A stretch of DNA of 15,561 nucleotides from CAYRQF01 sp964615845 (GTDB lineage: Bacteria > Patescibacteriota > Minisyncoccia > Phycocordibacterales > CSBR16-119): positions 1 to 15,561 of the forward strand of contig CAZTRC010000015.1 of the NCBI GenBank assembly GCA_964615845.1, read 5' to 3'. Positions 12,401 to 15,561 of the stretch are shown one piece after another. The notes under the pieces were generated by a model, which did not search any database, was not told the DNA's origin, and was given only the letters and a program-made list of their open reading frames with translations. The position numbers and the translations under genes are program-made. The stretch's first letter is position 1. The number at the start of each line of letters is the position of its first letter.

Positions 12401-13508
12401 GAAATACAAAACTTGGATTGAAGTTGACCGTAGCGCGATAAAACACAATTACGAAACTTTTCGAAAGCTCCTGAAACCGGAAACGAAACTCATGGCCGTG
12501 GTCAAATCTAACGCCTATGGGCATGACCTCGTCCAGTTTTCCAAAGAGTGCCAAGATCTAGGCGCTGATTTTTTTGCTGTTGACGAAGCTCGCGAAGCCT
12601 TCATTTTGCAAGATGCGGGCATTACTAAGCCCATACTTATACTAAATTATATCGAAGAAGATTTGCTCCAAGAGGTGGTCAAAAGACAGATTTCTTTCGT
12701 CGTGTCGAATTTCAATATTCTGGCGCGCGCTATTGCGCTCAAGAGCTCATCGCCAAAAATTCATATCGATGTTGATACGGGTCTTGGTAGACTTGGATTC
12801 TTGGAAAAAGACAAAGATATGCTTTTTGAGATTTTGGCTCGAGAAGACTTGGAAATTGAAGGCCTGTGTACGCATTATTCTTATGCCGAGAGTCCGTCAC
12901 ACAATTACTACACCGACATGCAGACAGAAATTTTCCAGAAGTGGGCGGACGCTTTTCTCGAAAAAGGATATGACCCCATAAAGCACTCATCTGCAGCATC
13001 CGGATGTATCCTTGGTGAGAAATATCATTTTGACATGGTGCGGATCGGCATCGGACTTTATGGGCATTGGGGCTCGCGAGAATTAAACGAATGGGGCAAG
13101 GGGATAGAATTAAAACAAGCCATGACTTGGAAAACTCTCGTTGCCGAGATCAGAGAAAAACCGAAAGGCAGTTTTCTTGGATATGATTTGAAAAAGTGCA
13201 TCGAGAGAGATTCGATTATCGCGACACTGCCGGTTGGGTATTGGCAGGGGCTTACGGGCATCATGACGAATCTCGGGGAAGTCTTGATAAAAGGAAAAAG
13301 GGCGCCGATTTATGGTCGGGTGTCGATGGATATGACTATTGTCGACGTGACTGACATCCCGGGAGTTCAGGTGGGCGACCCCGTCGTCCTGGTGGGCCGG
13401 CAGGGTAGCGAATTCATCAGCACTGACGAGCTCAAATACCGCCTGGAGATGATAAACTACGAATTCGTGACCCGTATAAATGCGGAAATTCCGCGTATTT
13501 ACAAATAA
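12384..13508 (+). CDS. alr: alanine racemase
   Basis: 374 residues from ATG 12384. Alr interconverts L- and D-alanine for peptidoglycan. It is a PLP barrel enzyme of fold type III: PLP lysine K41 in AVVKSNAYGHD (38-48), HIDVDTGLGRLGF (127-139), RIGIGLYG (220-227), the second catalytic base Y267 in FLGYDLKK, LPVGYWQG (282-289, in place of the usual GYADG), and GRVSMDMTIVDVT (311-323), where M315 is the conserved Met. Length is normal for Alr. The start inside the end of rlmB (17-base overlap) gives the usual N-terminus (TWIEVDRSAIKHN); an earlier ATG at 12357 adds nine unlikely residues. A GGAAAAGG stretch just upstream could be a weak ribosome site; translation is probably coupled to rlmB. 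Confidence 0.93.
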   Translation: MDEIAKKYKTWIEVDRSAIKHNYETFRKLLKPETKLMAVVKSNAYGHDLVQFSKECQDLGADFFAVDEAREAFILQDAGITKPILILNYIEEDLLQEVVKRQISFVVSNFNILARAIALKSSSPKIHIDVDTGLGRLGFLEKDKDMLFEILAREDLEIEGLCTHYSYAESPSHNYYTDMQTEIFQKWADAFLEKGYDPIKHSSAASGCILGEKYHFDMVRIGIGLYGHWGSRELNEWGKGIELKQAMTWKTLVAEIREKPKGSFLGYDLKKCIERDSIIATLPVGYWQGLTGIMTNLGEVLIKGKRAPIYGRVSMDMTIVDVTDIPGVQVGDPVVLVGRQGSEFISTDELKYRLEMINYEFVTRINAEIPRIYK

Positions 13509-13526
13509 AATAGCCTGTGCTAATAT
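13498..13526 (+). promoter_or_regulatory. rpmG promoter, near-leaderless
   Basis: TTTACA (13498-13503), 17-bp spacer, TAATAT (13521-13526), 9 bases to the ATG at 13536. The -35 box overlaps the final codons of alr. Confidence 0.65.
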
Positions 13527-13535
13527 CTTCTCACT

Positions 13536-13691
13536 ATGTCACAAGATACGTTAATAAAAATGAAGAGCGACAAGTCTAATTTGATTATTCGGACGGTCAA
13601 AAACAAGAAGCAAAATCCTGATCCTTTGGTTTTGCGCAAATACGACAAAAAAGTTAGAAAACACGTCACCTTCAAACAGACGAAGAAATAA
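13536..13691 (+). CDS. rpmG: 50S ribosomal protein bL33
   Basis: A 51-residue gene: MSQDTLIKMKSDKSN at the start, then IIRTVKNKKQNPDPLVLRKY and VRKHVTFKQTKK at the end. The pattern TxKNKKxxPDxLxLRKYDxxVRKHVxFKxxK is that of bL33, a small protein of the large subunit near the E site. There are no cysteines, so this is the zinc-free (C-minus) type. Highly basic, standard length. It has its own promoter overlapping the end of alr and a strong terminator 2 bases after its stop, making a complete single-gene unit. Confidence 0.93.
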   Translation: MSQDTLIKMKSDKSNLIIRTVKNKKQNPDPLVLRKYDKKVRKHVTFKQTKK

Positions 13692-13692
13692 C

Positions 13693-13720
13693 AAAAAATC
13701 CCCACTCGGGGATTTTTTGT
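13693..13720 (+). terminator. intrinsic terminator of rpmG
   Basis: An 11-bp stem (13693-13703 with 13708-13718; AATCCCC / GGGGATT core) with loop ACTC. The 3' arm runs into TTTTTTGTTT. Textbook intrinsic terminator. Confidence 0.9.
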
Positions 13721-13747
13721 TTAATAAAATGTTAGAATTAAGCACAC

Positions 13748-14329
13748 ATGAAAACGACTATTGCCATAATCGCAGCGTTGCTCGCCGTTGCCGGTAATCT
13801 CCCATATCTTCGAGACATTATCCGCCAGAGGGTGAAACCTCATCCGTATACATGGCTCGTGTGGTCTATCGTCTCCTGTATCGTGTTCTTCGGACAATTG
13901 GCGAAAGGGGCGGGGATTGGCGCTCTACCAACAGCCGCGGCAGAGATTTTTACCATTATCATATTTTTCTTTTCGCTTCGGTATGGTTTCAAAAATATTC
14001 GTAAGATAGATACGGTATTCCTCATTATCGCTCTCCTCGGACTTATCCCATGGGTGCTGACCAAAGACCCGACCATATCGGTCATTATCGCAGTTAGCAT
14101 TGACCTCATCGCCTTTACGCCGACCCTACGCAAGACGTGGTCACATCCAAACACAGAAACGCCACTTCTCTACAGCATGAATGTTTTGCGTCATATCCTG
14201 ATGCTGTTTTCTCTTCAGGCTTACAATGTCGCCACCACGCTTCACTCTATCGTCATGATTATCTCAAATACGTTTATGACGGGAATGATACTTTTCCGGA
14301 AGAAAGGAGCTGGTAAAAAGGAGGGCTAA
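13748..14329 (+). CDS. PQ-loop repeat multi-pass membrane protein
   Basis: 193 residues, strongly hydrophobic, with about six to seven membrane segments (1-18, 33-51, 56-78, 88-104, 109-126, 141-156, 163-183) and a basic tail (184-193). Two related motifs, NLPYLRDIIRQRVKPHPYTW (17-36) and AFTPTLRKTWSHPNTETPLL (122-141), each with a P-x-L-R pattern at a helix end, look like an internal duplication of the PQ-loop three-helix unit seen in SWEET/SemiSWEET and lysosomal amino-acid transporters. A transport role is plausible; the substrate is unknown. A TAGAAT box (13733-13738) lies 9 bases before the ATG, with no clear -35 box. There is no Shine-Dalgarno sequence. Confidence 0.7.
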   Translation: MKTTIAIIAALLAVAGNLPYLRDIIRQRVKPHPYTWLVWSIVSCIVFFGQLAKGAGIGALPTAAAEIFTIIIFFFSLRYGFKNIRKIDTVFLIIALLGLIPWVLTKDPTISVIIAVSIDLIAFTPTLRKTWSHPNTETPLLYSMNVLRHILMLFSLQAYNVATTLHSIVMIISNTFMTGMILFRKKGAGKKEG

Positions 14330-14390
14330 TCGGGGCTTTTCTTATTGCCGACAATGTTATACTATCTCGTAATTGGTTCTTTTATATTTA

Positions 14391-14448
14391 TTGGGCGGTA
14401 AACATGTTGTTTGCCGCTAGCGGCCTCGCCTGTAATGGGCGGGGCCAG
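14391..14448 (+). repeat. hairpins upstream of tRNA-Trp
   Basis: TTGGGCG at 14391-14397 repeats the junction base pair and 5' end of tRNA-Trp (14449-14455). It is followed by hairpin GCGGTAAAC/GTTTGCCGC (one wobble), then GCCGC-TA-GCGGC and GGCCTCGCC/GGCGGGGCC (one wobble). The order (copy of the tRNA 5' end, then hairpins, then tRNA) recalls the element upstream of tRNA-Tyr, but the copy is only 7 bases. The rest of 14330-14450 shows a possible TATACT box and nothing else. Confidence 0.5.
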
Positions 14449-14450
14449 TT

Positions 14451-14521
14451 GGGCGATTAGTTTAGTGGTAGAACGAAGGTCTCCAAAACCTTTGGTGGGG
14501 GTTCGATTCCTCCATCGCCCG
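14451..14521 (+). tRNA. tRNA-Trp (anticodon CCA)
   Basis: Acceptor GGGCGAT (14451-14457) pairs with ATCGCCC (14514-14520). Anticodon stem AAGGT/ACCTT encloses CTCCAAA, giving anticodon CCA. Discriminator G14521, as expected for bacterial tRNA-Trp. The 3'-terminal CCA is not encoded (next bases CAG). No structured element follows. Confidence 0.95.
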
Positions 14522-14526
14522 CAGGG

Positions 14527-14555
14527 TTTACTTAGAATAATGGTTTTTATATAAT
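14527..14555 (+). promoter_or_regulatory. promoter of the 14564 gene, near-leaderless
   Basis: TTTACT (14527-14532), 17-bp spacer, TATAAT (14550-14555), 8 bases to the ATG at 14564. Confidence 0.7.
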
Positions 14556-14563
14556 AAATTTAT

Positions 14564-14983
14564 ATGGAAAATTTTCCACAGCAAAATCAAAAAGAGGAGC
14601 TCAATATTGATGAAAAAATTGTCGAATATAAAGGTTTTATAGATTTGTTACGTGAAAAGTATTCGGATTTGTTAGATGGGTCATATAAATTCGTTGGGGC
14701 TCCGGGGGATGATGGTTTTAATGGTATGCAAGCTGTAGTAGAGTCCTCGCCTACAAAACCAGATAGAATAAATTGGAGTATAGAAAAAGATGATACTGAT
14801 AAGTTGGCCAAGATTAGGGGTTTTATTATAGAAAATACAAAAGGAGATTTGAATCACAAAGCACCTTTAGATCCATTTAGGTACGGGGGAGAGGCCCTTG
14901 GATCTCATAGGTTGGATTGGTGGCTAGATGCTTACGGAAATGGATTAGATTTTATAACATCGCCAGAAAATATAGTAGATTAG
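14564..14983 (+). CDS. hypothetical acidic protein, orphan
   Basis: 139 residues; family not recognised. It is soluble and acidic, without signal peptide or membrane segment. A Gln/Glu-rich N-terminus (1-17) precedes a helix (IVEYKGFIDLLREKYSDLL, 19-37), and then an aromatic- and Gly-rich region (40-130) with GAPGDDGFNG, DPFRYGGEALG and RLDWWLDAYGNGLDF. The gene is markedly more A/T-rich than clpB or alr (many ATA, TTA and AGA codons), which may reflect recent acquisition. A clear promoter ends 8 bases before the ATG. No terminator hairpin directly follows. Its coding nature is supported by the promoter and sensible composition, not by homology. Confidence 0.6.
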   Translation: MENFPQQNQKEELNIDEKIVEYKGFIDLLREKYSDLLDGSYKFVGAPGDDGFNGMQAVVESSPTKPDRINWSIEKDDTDKLAKIRGFIIENTKGDLNHKAPLDPFRYGGEALGSHRLDWWLDAYGNGLDFITSPENIVD

Positions 14984-15011
14984 TTATTCAAAACGAACAT
15001 TAAATAGGAAT

Positions 15012-15040
15012 TTGACAAAAAATGTCAGATTTGAAATACT
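15012..15040 (+). promoter_or_regulatory. promoter of the structured leader / 15205 gene
   Basis: TTGACA (15012-15017), 17-bp spacer, AATACT (15035-15040). The predicted start is near 15047, about 158 bases before the next ATG. A TATAAT at 15117-15122 without a good -35 box is a possible second start. Confidence 0.6.
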
Positions 15041-15046
15041 CATAAC

Positions 15047-15185
15047 ATGAAGCAAAGAAGCAACAATCAGTCATGGCATGACACCAACAACTTGTGGGTT
15101 GGTGCTTCTTCTCGTATATAATTTCTAAATATTAAAGAACAAGGAAAATCACCAGCCCAGAAGGCTGGATTTTTCGTTCTTTAAA
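15047..15185 (+). ncRNA. structured leader or small RNA, unclassified
   Basis: Between the promoter and the 15205 gene, two structured domains can be drawn. The first is a three-way junction: P1 15056-15061 with 15104-15109, P2 15070-15074 with 15078-15082, and P3 15083-15088 with 15098-15103, where P2 abuts P3 and P3 abuts P1. The second is a long hairpin: TTAAAGAAC/GTTCTTTAA (15132-15140 with 15176-15184), GAAAA/TTTTC (15144-15148 with 15171-15175) and CCAGCC/GGCTGG (15152-15157 with 15163-15168). The second resembles a terminator followed by a T-rich arm, so it could be an attenuator of the downstream gene or the end of a separate RNA of about 140 nt. It matches no RNA class I know. Confidence 0.4.
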
Positions 15186-15204
15186 CAAACAAAACCCAAA
15201 CAAC

Positions 15205-15480
15205 ATGACAGAGAAGAGGACAAGGCTAGAGACTCTCAAGGAAACGGTGTTCATGTCAGAATTCGGCGGTGGTTGGGGTCATCCAACTCATTCGGTCGTG
15301 CGTTTCAGAATCCCGGACAATACCCGCTTTGATTTGGTGCAGGACGGGCGACTCTATATTGACTTCGACGGCAAAAGTCACGAAGTGGATGCTTCCGAGA
15401 TCGTGGACAAGTTGCTTTCCGAGGAGATTGCTCGTGTTGTGCACAGCATAAAAGATGCTGGTTATGGATACGGACATTGA
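15205..15480 (+). CDS. hypothetical small protein, orphan
   Basis: 91 residues; no family recognised. It is soluble, with an N-terminal helix (MTEKRTRLETLKETVF), a Gly/His-containing loop (FGGGWGHPTHS, 20-30), strands (VVRFRIPDNTRFDLVQDGRLYIDFDG, 31-56), a C-terminal helix (DASEIVDKLLSEEIARVVHSIKD, 62-84) and a GYGYGH tail. The ATG is preceded by an A/C-rich stretch (AAACAAACAAAACCCAAACA) without Shine-Dalgarno sequence, like the leaders of the other orphan genes here. A strong terminator follows within 11 bases. The unit of promoter, structured leader, ORF and terminator supports it as real. Confidence 0.65.
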   Translation: MTEKRTRLETLKETVFMSEFGGGWGHPTHSVVRFRIPDNTRFDLVQDGRLYIDFDGKSHEVDASEIVDKLLSEEIARVVHSIKDAGYGYGH

Positions 15481-15490
15481 TTGTCTACGT

Positions 15491-15521
15491 AAAAGGCGCC
15501 CCAAGCGGGCGCCTTTTATTT
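15491..15521 (+). terminator. intrinsic terminator of the 15205 gene
   Basis: An 11-bp perfect stem (15491-15501 with 15507-15517, AAAAGGCGCCC / GGGCGCCTTTT) with loop CAAGC, followed by ATTTTAAATT. The remaining 40 bases to the window end show no feature. Confidence 0.9.
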
Positions 15522-15561
15522 TAAATTCTATTTAATTCTTCGGTCTTTCTTAAACCACGTC

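Overview
The window looks like a chromosome segment from a Patescibacteria (CPR) bacterium, probably a parcubacterium-like lineage. The evidence is a short IF-2 that begins almost directly at its G domain, a DUF4446 protein, six tRNA genes none of which encodes CCA, a general lack of Shine-Dalgarno sequences, and compact single-gene units. UGA is used as a stop codon (the 6362 and 15205 genes), so the UGA-reassigned code of Gracilibacteria is excluded. No taxonomic marker could be searched, so placement is inference.

Layout. 1-1950: minus-strand pair of an SPFH/band-7 membrane protein and a one-helix Cys-rich protein, with a consensus promoter and a GC-rich terminator. 1980-2655: tRNA cluster Leu(UAG), Lys(CUU), Leu(UAA), Cys(GCA), interleaved with structured repeats that carry inverted and direct copies of tRNA 3' ends. 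2658-5033: minus-strand translation block rbfA, infB, then a DUF4446 gene. 5074-7837: cysteine desulfurase, a REP-associated Y1 (HUH) transposase, and a probable cyclodipeptide-synthase-like enzyme; each of the three is followed by the same type of perfect or near-perfect palindrome, which starts on the last base of its stop codon. 7891-10581: ClpB disaggregase. 10663-11097: orphan minus-strand gene. 11220-11593: tRNA-Tyr with structured repeats on both sides. 11645-13508: overlapping rlmB-like methyltransferase and alanine racemase genes. 13536-14329: bL33 (rpmG, 51 aa), its terminator, and a PQ-loop membrane protein. 14451-15561: tRNA-Trp and two orphan small genes, the last with a long structured leader.

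Three themes stand out. First, a family of hairpin-rich elements sits against tRNA genes and reuses their T-arm/acceptor sequence; the copies after tRNA-Lys and tRNA-Tyr are clearly homologous. Second, a RAYT-type transposase lies among palindromes sharing a GAGGTCGGACCTC tip. Third, there are two modes of start: many housekeeping-type genes have a -10 box 6-10 nt before ATG (apparently leaderless mRNA), whereas four orphan genes have A/C-rich leaders without Shine-Dalgarno sequence, their own promoters and strong GC-rich terminators.

Functionally the window is dominated by translation (six tRNAs, IF-2, RbfA, bL33, rRNA methyltransferase), with ClpB for proteostasis, Alr for D-alanine supply and a cysteine desulfurase for sulfur transfer. 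If the 7031 gene is a cyclodipeptide synthase, it would draw on charged tRNAs to make a small cyclic dipeptide, the only specialised-metabolite candidate here. No intergenic stretch exceeds about 220 bases; those over 150 are covered by the promoters, repeats and leader listed.
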